Below, piece after piece: positions 38,611-49,571 of a stretch of 64,000 bases of DNA. The notes under the pieces were generated by a model. That model worked only from the letters and a program-made list of their open reading frames with translations, made no database searches and was not told the DNA's origin. Position 1 is the stretch's first letter, and every line of letters begins with the position of its first letter. The DNA lies in contig CADCSX010000003.1 in assembly GCA_902805475.1 (NCBI GenBank), forward strand, positions 3,162,001-3,226,000, written 5' to 3'. A program made the position numbers and the translations under genes. This DNA comes from Entonaema liquescens (lineage: Eukaryota; Ascomycota; Sordariomycetes; Xylariales; Xylariaceae).

Positions 38611-41475
38611 ATGATTAGTGGTCGTGGAGGTTCTATGATGCGAGGTGGCCGCATTCGGCCTCCTCGAAGGGTAAGTCGAATCTGCCGAACCTATATCCCT
38701 TTGAAAACTTGAGGCTTCTTCTCGATACAGTTCTGAGAGTATCGTTCAAGTCTCTAGTCCTCTGGACGAGTTTCTGTGGTTTCTGATGATTCATGAAACC
38801 ACTACGCCGGTCCGTGCTGTCTCTTCAGTATTGCGCAAAATCTTCCCGGCATATCCTCCTTCCTATATGTGACTTGCCCGGTCCTCGATTTTCACCTTTG
38901 TGTCTGCCTCGTCTTTTCATCGAGACCGTCACTAACACCTTTTTTATAGCCAACCACCCAGTCAAGCAGCACCGACGAATTCGAACAGTGCTGGGAGAAG
39001 CTCCGTCAAGCTTTGCGCGATATACATCTTCGTAACGCCGGTAATCTTTCCTTCGAGCAGCTTTACCGATATTCCTACAAGATCGTTCTTAAGAAAGCAG
39101 GCCATAAGCTTTATGACAGGGTGAAAGAATTTGAAGAACAATGGTTTGCAGATGAGGTGATACCCCCTATCCGGGGTCTTATTACCAGCAATCTCATTAG
39201 CGTCACACTGGAAGAAGTCAGCGGATCGAGCGTGGTGGAACGACGTGCTATGGGCGAGAAGTTCTTAAAAGGAATTCGGACTTCGTGGGAGAATCACAAC
39301 TTTTCGATGAATATGATCGCCGATGTCCTCATGTACCTTGAACGTGGTTACGTCCAAGATCATAGCAGACCCTCCATTTATACCGCCACCATCGGCTTGT
39401 TCCGGGACCACATCCTCCGATCAACTCTCAAACAGGATGGTGCGGCCTATACAATATTTGATATACTGAATGCTACTATTATTGACCAGATTAATATGGA
39501 AAGAGAAGGGGATGTTATTGATAAGGCATTGCTTCACAGCTGTATTTCGATGTTCGAGTCTCTCTTCGAAAGCGACGAGGAAAACGACAATGAGCAGCTT
39601 TATCTGACTGTCTTCGAGCCCATCTATCTTAGCAGCAGTCAGGCCTTCTACCAGGCCGAGTGCGAGAAACTTCTTCGTGAAGGTGATGCCAGCGCGTGGC
39701 TTCGATATACCCAGAGGCGTCTTGACGAAGAGGTCGAACGATGTCAGACGACAATTTCTCCGTTATCTTTACTGAAGATCACGGATGTGGTTGAACGAGA
39801 ACTAATTGTTAAGCATACGGATGAATTTCTTGCTATGGAAGGCAGCGGTGTAAAGGCCATGCTTGATAATGACAGATTTGGAGATCTTGCCAATCTTTAT
39901 CAGCTAATAGCTCGCGTTGATCCTAAGAAGACTGTTTTGCGTAAGGCACTTTCTGCCCGAGTTATCGAACTGGGTACCGAAATAGAGCAGACACTCAAGA
40001 ATACCGATTTCAGCATAGCACAGCAAGCCGATCCAGAGGAGCCGGCCGAGGGCGCGGAAAAGTCTAAACCCAAGACTCTGAATGCTGCCGCGCAGCAGAC
40101 AGCCGCTGCTATCAAATGGGTTGATGATGTATTGGTCCTTAAGGATAAGTACGATGGCTACTGGAAATCGTGCTTCGAAGAGGACCTCATATTACAGACC
40201 GCGTTAACCAAAAGCTTTGCCGACTTTATCAACGCTTTTGCCAGAAGTTCGGAGTACGTCTCGCTCTTTATTGACGACAATCTTAAACGAGGTATCAAGG
40301 GCAAGACAGAAGCTGAGGTTGATATCGTCCTCGACAAGGCAATAACTCTACTTCGATATCTTGGCGAGAAAGACAAGTTCGAGCAGTATTACCAAAAGCA
40401 CCTTGCTCGTCGATTATTACATGCCAAATCCGAAAGTCAAGAGGTCGAGCAAGAAATGATTTCGCGCATGAAGAGAGAGCTGGGTAATAATTTCACACAG
40501 AAATTTGAGGGTATGTTTAGAGATATGCGCACCTCTAAGGAGGAAACAGATAATTATCGCGATCACATCCGCGGCCTTGGTGATGTGGATGAGAAACATA
40601 TCGATTTCAATATCAGCGTTCTTGCCGGCAATAACTGGCCCAAGGAGATAATGGGCCGTACTGGTCTCGCAGAGGGGCCTAAAGGCAAGATCGTTTATCC
40701 ACGTGAGATACAGGGACTTCAAGATAGTTTTTTCAAGTTCTACAGTCTCAACCGCAACGGTCGCGTACTCACCTGGGTCGGCAGCGCGGGTAGTGCAGAT
40801 ATTAAATGCGTATTCCCAAAGGTTCCTGGCAAGACCTCTGGACCTCTCAGCAAAGACCGTCGATACGAAATTAACGTGTCAACCTACGGCATGATAGTGC
40901 TCATGCTCTTTAACGATGTCGCCGATGATGAATGGCTATCGTTTGAGCATATACAGGAAGAAACGAACATCCCGCAAGCCGATTTAATCAATGTGTTGAC
41001 GTCACTATCCGTGATTAAAACATATCGCGTTCTCCTAAAGGAGTCGCAAACAAAAGCAGCAGCCAAACCAGGCGATAGATTCACATTTAATCGCGAGTTT
41101 GTTAGCAAGGCAATTAAAATCAAGGTGCCTTCAGTAAACGCTGCTAATAGGGTAGAAAATGACGAGGAGCGCAAGGAGACAGACCAGAAGAACGAAGAGA
41201 CAAGGATGTACGTTACTGACGCCGCTATCGTCCGTATCATGAAGTAAGCACAACGCAACTGTCCGGAATGGTGAATACAACTAACGTATCAAACTAGGCA
41301 ACGGAAGGAACTTGGTCATTCCCAGCTCATTACAGAAGTTATCCAAGTCCTGGCGAGTCGATTCAAGCCAGACGTATCGCTCATCAAGCGTCGAATCGAG
41401 GCGTTGATAACTCGCGAGTATATTGATCGTGCGGAGCTAGCCGATGGCTCTCCAGCTTACCAATATGTAGCTTAA
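38611..41475 (+). CDS. CUL3: Cullin-3, three exons
   Basis: Scaffold of BTB-type cullin-RING ubiquitin ligases. Exons: 38611-38670, 38950-41243, 41298-41475; 843 residues. Intron 1 is long for this genome (279 nt) but has GTAAGT and a pyrimidine-rich TATAG end, and it sits directly after a short Gly/Arg-rich start (MISGRGGSMMRGGRIRPPRR). The N-terminal cullin repeats carry LMYLERGYVQDHSRPSIYT, which fits Cul3 rather than Cul1 or Cul4. The cullin homology domain contains LRYLGEKDKFEQYYQKHLARRLL. The last exon supplies the winged-helix WHB domain (LIKRRIEALITREYI) and ends in YQYVA. The neddylation site is IVRIMKQRK, with Lys785 encoded across the last intron. The closest class of partners is BTB proteins. 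Confidence 0.95.
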
Positions 41476-42638
41476 CTGGGTGTTTCTCTTCTTCATCCCC
41501 TGGGGATCGGTGCCATATGTCCCAATAGCATGATAGTATCCTAGGTAAGATTAATCACTTAACTGCCTAGGGAGTCGGAAGACCCGAACAAACGCGTGCA
41601 GCGACACGTATATACTTTCTTCAATTGAGTAGATGTGTTCTTCGGATAGACACCGCGCTTGGGTCCGGAGTTTGATGGGACATCGGCATTGCGGATATTG
41701 TGGATTTGGGAATAGTCCTCAGGATCTAGATAAGTGTGAGCCCCTTTTCTACCTATGAGGGGCACAAGCTGTAGCCTTAAGAGTTGCACTATATTACACA
41801 GCAGTGATGGACAGGGCAATTCGCGGCTTCAGAACGACCATATTTGGCTCATAAATAGGTACATATATCGTTAAGCTGTATATAAGCTTACGATAACTGA
41901 CAGAACAAAAAATCACATAAATATTAAACATCAGACTTCGGCCATATTTCCGTTTTATACTATGAGATGCTCCACAACCCATCTTTCGTGATATGTACCT
42001 CCCGTCGTCCCGATTTTGTATTTGCTGGAGTATTTCAACATCTCAAAACTGATCTAATTATTGTGACAACAATAGACTAGTAATTCCTTCATCAGCCAAC
42101 CCAATACTAACCCAACCACCTTAGATACGGTACTTTAGGTATCCATGGGACTTATTATTCAAACTAAGATCTTTCCATCCGGGTAGAGCCCAGATGGAGG
42201 TTAGGGGTTTGTTGCTCACTTACACAACCCTTTTGTTAAGCATTCTTCACTTCCTTTGTCTATGCGTAAAAAATCAAGATACCCCTACTAACAAAACGAA
42301 ACGACATCAATGTTTTTTTACAGAGACTCAAAAACAATAGCATTGTTAAGATTCTGATCTTTGTTTTGATCCAGCAGCTTTTGCCGATCAATCGACCACC
42401 TGTAAACTATATGTATGTACCATTATTGCTCCTATTGTTGCTATCCAGCAGCAGAGCTACCCATCCTATATATACCAGTCCGCCTTTTTCCAATGCTCGC
42501 CCGCTTGTGAAATAGTGCCTCTACACAATTCTATCAAGACCGGGTTGACTTGGATCTGTAGGATAACACCCATCATACTAGATCCCCTCCTATTTGTGTC
42601 TTCTACGTTGTAGCTAAGCGTCGATTTTAGCTCCCAAC
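41476..42638. other. Spacer between CUL3 and the 42.6-kb gene
   Basis: About 1.16 kb without a supported gene. It holds the 3' end of CUL3 and, at 42467-42474, a TATATATA stretch about 170 bases before the next start. Confidence 0.55.
42467..42474 (+). promoter_or_regulatory. Possible TATA box
   Basis: TATATATA followed by pyrimidine-rich DNA, about 165 bases upstream of the ATG at 42639. The position fits a long 5' leader. It is a weak call because A/T runs are common here. Confidence 0.35.
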
Positions 42639-44474
42639 ATGGACCAAATGCGTGCGAGTTTCATGCGGTTAGAAACTCGCGATAGGGGATATAATCAGGA
42701 CGTTTCTCGCGACCCGAGCCCTAGTAATTCCAGGCTTGCTATTCGCAACGTTCCTTCGATTTCGACTAATATAGCTACTATGGCCACTGATATTCAACGG
42801 CCCACGAGCGTAGATTTCGCCGGTGACCATCGCGAGGATTCTGGGTCGGATGAAGAGCTACGATCTCCCTCGTACCATCGAGCTCTTGCCTATGAAGCTC
42901 TGACACAAGGCTCTCGGAAGTCAGAAGATTCATATCAGAAGAAGAGTTATGACCCAAGGCAATCGCAAACCTATCCTCCTATCTTGCGTCCAGCCTCAGC
43001 TACCCCCACTCATAAATGGGAGACAAGTAGGCAAAGTAGAGCAGAAGATAAAGTAACTAGTGTGAGTCCTATTCCGTGGCAACCGCAGAAGCCAGTCTAT
43101 GTACTACCTACACGCAAGCCGGAAATAGATAGCTTTGATGATGCCAGCGTTCTTCGATCCGATGAGTATCGAGCGCGGTCGAGAACCCCAACACAGCACC
43201 AGAGACCTAAAACCAGGCATGGTCCTGTTGCTCAGAGTGGCGGAAGGCATGGTATATCAGCATCGGATCTCTATGGGACTTATCTAAGACAGGGCGGCGA
43301 GAGCGACGATATCCGTAGTAACTTCACTAGTACCACACACGGTTTCATCTCTCAACCCCCCGATCAAACTGCACGAAGTAATCTTCGTTCCTCGCACATC
43401 ACCGGTGAGTTCACAGTCCAGCATCATCAAGCCACCCACTATGAGGGCCGAAGTCCGGAATCTATAGAAGATTCCCGCGTCCATTCAATCGCCACACATA
43501 CTCAACAATCTATTACTCCTTCTTCCTCTGTATCCTCGACTGTCAGCCGAGGCCGACGTATGTCAAGATCACAGCCCCCCTCCCGTGCACCCACCGCCGA
43601 ATCCTCTTCCTCCAGAGTCTCCCGCGAGCGGAGCCCCTCTCGCGGAGCTTGGACGTCAGACCATCCGCGACAGAAACGGCCTTCGTTTAGGGAACGTGCG
43701 TGTCAGCACTTTAGACAAGGCCTCCGTCTAAACTTACAACGGGCGGGCATCGAGCCACTGGATAGCTTCACAGTACACAGCGTGGTTAAGACAACTCGCG
43801 AATACGTACCTACATCAGTAGTAACATCGTCGGGACCGCCAACGCCGCTTATGACTCCTACCACCCCCATTATCTACTGGGAGCCGTCGAGCCTGGCGAT
43901 ACACAATAGGAACAGTGTACTAGAAACTTCGGATAACGAAGATGCGAGTATCAAGAGAAACAGGGGAGTAGAGCTTGTTGAAAGGTACGACGAAGCACAC
44001 CTGGTGGAAGACTTTTCGACGCTAGAAGAAAGAGCGCGAAGAGTCCAGAACTGGTCCTTCGAAGAGATTCCAAAGGAACCCCCTGTCCCTGATTTCCAAG
44101 CCCTAAGCAAAGACGACAGCGACAGCGACCAATCCCTCTTCCTGGAGAACAACCGGATATCCTCGGCTGTCTTCGACTCGTTCTTCGCGACCGAATGGGC
44201 GCGCCAACAGGCGCAGGGCATCTCGGCCACCGTGCGCCCTTTCCGGCCTGACCCGGCTACGATGCAGCATAGGCCAGTCGAAGCCTATGGCGCTTCGCCG
44301 AATGATCGTGGAAGCCTGCCTAGTCAATCGAGGCGGGTCTCTCGCGAGTCTCTGATCATCGCGCAGTATCTGAGCGAGTCGCCCGATCAGATGGAGCCTG
44401 CGGAGCCGATGCAGGAACCAGCGTCTCAGCGGCCTAGACTTAAGCGGAAGCAGGGCCTTGAGGCTTTACGTTGA
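42639..44474 (+). CDS. Disordered protein of unknown function
   Basis: One uninterrupted 611-residue frame. The first 340 residues are rich in Ser, Arg, Pro, Thr and Gln, with many SP/TP and RS pairs (for example RSPSYHRAL, SRDPSPSNSR, SRERSPSRG), so probably disordered and phosphorylated. Around residues 350-390 is an ordered-looking, basic amphipathic segment: RERACQHFRQGLRLNLQRAG followed by IEPLDSFTVHSVVKTTREYV. This block is the likeliest conserved core. The rest is acidic to mixed, with PIIYWEPSSLAI and VQNWSFEEIPKEPPVPDFQ. There is no signal peptide, membrane segment or known domain that I can name. Confidence 0.7.
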   Translation: MDQMRASFMRLETRDRGYNQDVSRDPSPSNSRLAIRNVPSISTNIATMATDIQRPTSVDFAGDHREDSGSDEELRSPSYHRALAYEALTQGSRKSEDSYQKKSYDPRQSQTYPPILRPASATPTHKWETSRQSRAEDKVTSVSPIPWQPQKPVYVLPTRKPEIDSFDDASVLRSDEYRARSRTPTQHQRPKTRHGPVAQSGGRHGISASDLYGTYLRQGGESDDIRSNFTSTTHGFISQPPDQTARSNLRSSHITGEFTVQHHQATHYEGRSPESIEDSRVHSIATHTQQSITPSSSVSSTVSRGRRMSRSQPPSRAPTAESSSSRVSRERSPSRGAWTSDHPRQKRPSFRERACQHFRQGLRLNLQRAGIEPLDSFTVHSVVKTTREYVPTSVVTSSGPPTPLMTPTTPIIYWEPSSLAIHNRNSVLETSDNEDASIKRNRGVELVERYDEAHLVEDFSTLEERARRVQNWSFEEIPKEPPVPDFQALSKDDSDSDQSLFLENNRISSAVFDSFFATEWARQQAQGISATVRPFRPDPATMQHRPVEAYGASPNDRGSLPSQSRRVSRESLIIAQYLSESPDQMEPAEPMQEPASQRPRLKRKQGLEALR

Positions 44475-44852
44475 TTGGGACCGTGGTATTATATATGTGT
44501 GTAGGAGTATCATGGGATTTCAGTATATTAGGGGACCCAGGTAGGGCAGGGTGGTATTGATTTCATTATACAATATATATGGATGAATGCAATGCTTTGC
44601 AATGCCATCACGATACGTTATGTTTATATAGTTTTGCACAGTTATAGTTTAAAAATTGGAGAATATGTTTAGATAAACTTAGACGACTATTTGCCTTTGC
44701 TGTGCTGTCACTCTTTATATTTTTACCTAGTAGGAACCAGTAGTTGCTGGATAACCCTATCTTTTATTTCTATAGATTTGACATGGCTATACGAGGCAAT
44801 TATTTTATCTTCTAGGCCTTCGCCGTTCTTTTAAAAGGGGTTAAAGGTGACT
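44475..44852. other. Convergent spacer
   Basis: About 380 A/T-rich bases between two gene ends; it should contain both polyadenylation regions. Nothing else is seen. Confidence 0.55.
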
Positions 44853-45913
44853 TTACAGCGAAATGCAGCCGTCTGCGCTGTCCTCGAGGAAGATACCTCC
44901 GTATATCTGGCCTTCGTCGATACCTGTCTCCTGGTAGCCTGAGTTGACGACGTCGGAAGTACCCGTGGGCTTCTTCAGGATGCCGATCTGGTACTGGCCA
45001 CCGCCGCTGTTGTCGTTTTGCAGCGCTTCGGTGACGGCCTTCAGGGGCTCGTCGTTCTTCGAGTAGTATACCTGGAGGGTGCTATACGGAAAGCCAAGTC
45101 AGCATACGTGTCTCAATAAGACAGTCATCGAATGAATGTAGACATAAATATTTCATTTATAGATGGAGGCGACTTACTTCTTTACGAAGTCGAGAGTGAT
45201 GGCAAAATTTTGCCAGGCGGTGGCGTCAATGGGTGTCGACCATACTTGGGTGTTCTGGCGGTTGAGAACCTTGAAGTTGTTCTTGTCGCTGCCCGACTTG
45301 CCGATGATGGTACCGCTCTGGAAGTTGAACTGGTTGGCGCTGTAGTCTGCGCTCTCGTGCCAGACGTTCTATGATTTCAATGTCTCAGTCAGCCAGATTG
45401 CCCCTATTACTTCACATCCATCTACAAAAATTCGCGGGTGGCAAACTCCCGCCTTCAGAATTGAATTCATACCAGGTACTCGTGTGTTAGGTTCAAAGTT
45501 CGTTCAGCATCCTGCTTGACGCTGAAGTGCAGGGTCTTCACACCCGTGGTACCGGGGCTATTCTCGTTGGTGTCTCCCTGGATCTGGAGACCTGCACGAC
45601 GGAAACCATTCTGCTTCTGGAAGATGGACTTGTCATTGATGGTGACCTCGACAGCCCTCGTGCTTTCGTTGTCGAAGCGCGAACTCTCGACTTTGGGGAA
45701 CTGCAAGATTTCGGAAAACTTCTCGGCACCTCGGATATAGTCGGGGTTAAACGGGCTCGTCGCGTACGAGTCGAAATCCGTCGGGGTCGAGTCCGCCGGC
45801 ACAAATCCGTTTAGTATTACGGGGCATTTGATCTCCCCCGTGCCGCGCTTAGCAGGGCGGGCGGACGCCGATGAGGCGAGCAGGAGGCCGGTGAAGAGGG
45901 CTGAGGATATCAT
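44853..45913 (-). CDS. Secreted glycoside hydrolase family 131 beta-glucanase, three exons
   Basis: GH131 enzymes are fungal, act on beta-1,3-, beta-1,6- and beta-1,4-glucans and are linked to plant biomass use. Exons: 45913-45473, 45368-45178, 45081-44853; 286 residues. Donors are GTATGA and GTAAGT. Residues 1-18 (MISSALFTGLLLASSASA) are a signal peptide, followed by a possible KR processing site. The family core is clear: CPVILNGFVP, TDFDSYATSPFNPDYIRG, SRFDNESTRAVEVTINDKSIF, FRRAGLQIQGD, TLHFSVKQD, then WHESADYSANQFNFQSG and GGIFLEDSADGC at the end. There is no cellulose-binding module. The catalytic Glu/His pair cannot be placed with confidence by eye. Confidence 0.9.
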
Positions 45914-46725
45914 CTTGTCGAGCTGTGCGGAAACTGTTAACCTAACCGATACTCATTCTCGTCAAGATGTAAAGGGTGTAGTCACGGCTTTATGTATGCG
46001 GGCTCGTAATAAGTTCTGCCCCATGTTAACAAGACGCAACCCGACGGGCCGGGAGATTGAATTGCTAATACGCTAGACATGGTAAACGTTCGCGGTGGGT
46101 TTGTAGATCACCCTCAAAATGGAGAAGGATGTTCCGAGCAATCTATAACAAACGGGGATAATCTGGGGGCAGAATGTGGAGGAGCCATTGACGCCATTCG
46201 GAAAGATCTCTGGATCTTACCGAACATAAACCCTGGCTAAAACGACCCCCTGTAACCAGACCGGAATATAGATTATCTATCATCACGCCAATAGTGATGT
46301 TCTGTGCGAAATAACTTGCGTGCCAATTTCATTATTCGGTTGTTTCAGAGCTTACGAGAATGATACTGATATAGACGTTTAATGGATACTATATTAATAT
46401 TGACGGGACTCATAGCTCTTTCATCTTATATACGAAAACAATGTAGATCCCTGTAGCAGTTAAGATGTTGTGGCATAAAATCTCTCTTCTAGATAGACTA
46501 AAATAACCTCACAGCCCACAATGCTACGCATCTCGAAGTCGTAGGTATACTAGCATAGCTCCCCAGCAGTTCCTCAAACGGTCCTTGCAAGTCGTCGCAG
46601 GTTGTTTCGCATCAATCTGCGGTGCTATGGACGAGTAATTTTGGTGGCCTTCTAGTGTATCGCCATCTCGCCGCAATAGAGACTCCGAGCTATGGGATCG
46701 TGAAGACGAAAGCTTCTTTGCAGCT
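45914..46725. other. Spacer upstream of the GH131 gene
   Basis: About 810 bases that include the GH131 promoter next to 45914. No gene supported. Confidence 0.5.
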
Positions 46726-47007
46726 TTAGCGGCCGCTGGCAGCCCCCAAAAAGGGCACGTAAGAGGTTATGCTGCTTTTCTTGGCCGCCTCGCTATCTCC
46801 TTCGTTTGCACCAGGCCCGAAGGACGAGTCGTTTCGCATGTAGCGCCATAAAGATGGGAGCTGGGCTACGACATCAGAAGCTATGTTTTTCGCGTTCTTC
46901 TGCGCCTCTTCGATGGCTGTCCGTTTCGCCCGACCATAATTTGAGCCGGATGAGCTGCTACTGGAAGAGCTGCTGCTAGAAGAGCTCGAAGATCTTGATT
47001 TAGCCAT
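46726..47007 (-). CDS. Possible small Ser-rich protein
   Basis: One 93-residue frame starting MAKSR, then a run of 15 Ser. A mixed helical part follows (RAKRTAIEEAQKNAKNIASDVVAQLPSLWRYM), ending in SYVPFLGAASGR. The composition after the Ser run is protein-like, with no stop and balanced charge, and there is no rival frame on the other strand. No family is known to me. It could also be an exon of a longer gene. Confidence 0.4.
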   Translation of the reverse strand: MAKSRSSSSSSSSSSSSSSSGSNYGRAKRTAIEEAQKNAKNIASDVVAQLPSLWRYMRNDSSFGPGANEGDSEAAKKSSITSYVPFLGAASGR

Positions 47008-48032
47008 CTTTCGTCTTAACTCCTGATGCTTTGTGGGTTAGGTCGCTTGATGTTGGCTGGTTTATTCTAGACTAACGTTTAGGACGGATATATTGAGAGC
47101 ATCGGCGATACGCCCTTTATAAATATAGAGAAGTCTATTCTAGACGGCCTGATTTCTAAGCCAGTTTCCCTGACTCACAGCAGTACGTGACATATTAAAA
47201 TCATATAACCACGTTGCTAGGATAATGACATTGTACCTATACACTGAATACTTTGTGAAACCATAACCAGCTGTAATAAAGACGTGGTTTGTGCTGACTG
47301 GAATATTATCCATTCTCATCTGAAAATAATTTAGCCTATGTTTGTCTTTACATATCAGCTGTGACTAGCCAGTTGAATCAATGTCAGGTACATATGCAAC
47401 GGATACGCCCCCATACTTATAACCTCGTTGTATTTACCAACATCAAATCGGCACGGATCAATGGCGGATAGTAGACGCTCAAATACAGAAATACTTTCTT
47501 AAACATGGGGGTAGAGACGAAGACTGCGGCAATGGCAGTAACGCTTTTGTGACTCCTAGACGATTTTGCAGAAAGAAATATTAGGTGACAAAAAGAAAAA
47601 AAGAAAAGTAGTATATCCGTAAAATAAAATCTATGAACAGTTGGCGATGTTACGATTTATTGTCAAGCTAAGTGTTAAGACTATTTACTACCTAGTACCC
47701 ATCGTACTCTAAGATGAACTGCTGCGCGAGCAAACACCGGTGCGTATAACACCAAATATTACTAATGATTTTGTCAGGGGTCTAAGGATAGCTAGTCAGA
47801 ATTAGGGATAGATCTACAGTACATATCATATATAAGGGGCGCTCCGCGCCCTCGCTACTAGTTAGGAGGTTAAGCGTTAATAGATCACCATTACTATCTG
47901 CTACCACACAGCAGCCACGCTGCTGCTTCCCGTATTCACTCTACGTATGACCTCACTCACGGGCTCATCTCTGACAGATTTGGATAGAATCTCCATAAAG
48001 GAGGCTCTAGGCGCGTATGCCTCAAACATAGT
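47008..48032. other. Spacer with a dispersed repeat
   Basis: About 1 kb without a gene. The right end, from 47828 on, carries a copy of a repeat found again at 55985. Confidence 0.5.
47828..47980. repeat. Dispersed repeat with GGGCGC-TCC-GCGCCC hairpin, copy 1
   Basis: It starts ATATAAGGGGCGCTCCGCG and includes the perfect 6-bp hairpin 47837-47842 / 47846-47851. About 75 bases later it has GCTGCTGCTTCCCGTATTCA and CTCTACGTATGACCTCACTC. The same order of blocks recurs at 55982-56056, lacking the middle part, and a weaker version lies at 54721-54802. It is probably a short non-coding mobile element. Confidence 0.55.
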
Positions 48033-49571
48033 TTACCATGATCTATCAAGTTCGAATATAGAGTGGGCTTCCTTACGACTCATTTCCTGCGTATCCCGCA
48101 TCGGTCCAAAAGTCCGCAGCCGTCGGTTCCCTGCCAACATTTTACGGATTGTCTTTTTATACGAAACTTTCCAGCCAGGCCACCCTGTGATCCTTGTATA
48201 ATTTGCCATGGTCCTATAGAATCTATTCGTACGAGTAAACCCACTCCAGGGCATACTTATATGCATTCTTCGGAGATTCGATCTTGTCCCCGTCGAGATC
48301 ATTTGCGCGATATAATGCTGATCCTGCACAAGTTCATTTATGTCGCGGTATCGTTTAGAGACGTGAATAGTTTCCAATGAATCTGGTAGCCATTCACCAA
48401 AGTTCACAATGGAGTCCGTACCGACTAGACACGTTAGAGGGATGCAAATCATTCTCAAATTTCCGAGTTCCCGAAGAGACCCTATTCTACCCTTGAAAGG
48501 CGATTTATTTGCATTGTGTGCGATAATAAATGTCTCGAGGTAGTGGCCTATTTTCTTCCTGAGAATATTGCCTACCGCATCCAACGAGATGGATAAGTTT
48601 AGTTCCGCTGAGTATTGGACCTCCCTTACTATAAGTTTGAGGGAACGGAGATTGTGGCATCGAGCGAGTAGATATACTAACTTTCCGCCACCTATCAGTG
48701 TCACATCAAGGTTCAAGTGTTGGAGCTGTGGATTTTTAGGGATCTTGTTAAAGGCTAATACACCCCAAACACTTGCACCAGAGAAGAATGCGGTAAGTTT
48801 GGGAAGCTTGAGCATCGCTGACACTAGCTGCTGGCCTGGATTGTTTTCTTTTGACCGCCGAACATCTTCAGTGAAGTCCCTGGACTTCCGTGCCTCGAAA
48901 CGGTCGCCTACGTATATAGTATGCAATGCCGAGAAGTGGCCTTTGCATAGAAGCTGAACAGTTGATGACTTATCCGGAATCCCAACTGGTTCAATTAGTT
49001 CAGAACAGGTGCTTTGTATGGCATACTGAAAGATGTCCAGTGCTCCCGCTTTGACTGGTAGAAGTATCAATAACTCTTTTAGGGTTGGTACGAAAGCGAG
49101 GCAAAACGCAACCTCTGAGTCAATCGCGTGATATCTGGGACAGTTTAACATCAGTTGCCTTAACGTAGGTGGTAGGGCATATTTCCTTCGGGGGTTTCTA
49201 ATCGAATCTTTTACCACGTTAACGAGTGGAACTTGGTGTTTAAGTTCGTGTTTCGGGGTGCTATCATCCAATACGAGACTATGAACAAGCCGACCAAGAT
49301 ATGGTTGTCTCGAAAACGCTCTAATAAGGGCGTGGCGTCCAGACATATTATGGGTGTATACCTTTTTGTACAAGATAGGTATAACAATGCGATAGAACGA
49401 CTTCGAGCAACGGACGAGTGCTGCCAAGGTTTGAAGTTCTCCTGCTTTTCGCTCGATCTTCATATAATCAATCTCATGTGGTATTTGGAAATATGAGAAA
49501 ATCATCAGTAAAATCTCCTCAGGCAAGCGCCGAACCACGCTTTCATTAGAGTCGGCAAGCATGGTGTGCAA
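48033..49571 (-). CDS. F-box protein
   Basis: Single-exon frame of 512 residues; the start could be the ATG at 49571 or the one at 49562 (MLADSNES). Residues 15-65 form an F-box (RRLPEEILLMIFSYFQIPHE, then LAALVRCSKSFYRIVIPILYKKVY), which would bind Skp1 in an SCF ubiquitin ligase. The rest is made of weak leucine-rich repeat-like units (for example LRQLMLNCPRYH, LQHLNLDVTLIGGGKLVYLL, LRSLKLIVRE, LGNLRMICIPLTCLVG), the probable substrate-binding part. This architecture is very common and fast-evolving in filamentous ascomycetes; the substrate is unknown. The 3' end reaches the border of a dispersed repeat. Confidence 0.8.
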   Translation of the reverse strand: MHTMLADSNESVVRRLPEEILLMIFSYFQIPHEIDYMKIERKAGELQTLAALVRCSKSFYRIVIPILYKKVYTHNMSGRHALIRAFSRQPYLGRLVHSLVLDDSTPKHELKHQVPLVNVVKDSIRNPRRKYALPPTLRQLMLNCPRYHAIDSEVAFCLAFVPTLKELLILLPVKAGALDIFQYAIQSTCSELIEPVGIPDKSSTVQLLCKGHFSALHTIYVGDRFEARKSRDFTEDVRRSKENNPGQQLVSAMLKLPKLTAFFSGASVWGVLAFNKIPKNPQLQHLNLDVTLIGGGKLVYLLARCHNLRSLKLIVREVQYSAELNLSISLDAVGNILRKKIGHYLETFIIAHNANKSPFKGRIGSLRELGNLRMICIPLTCLVGTDSIVNFGEWLPDSLETIHVSKRYRDINELVQDQHYIAQMISTGTRSNLRRMHISMPWSGFTRTNRFYRTMANYTRITGWPGWKVSYKKTIRKMLAGNRRLRTFGPMRDTQEMSRKEAHSIFELDRSW

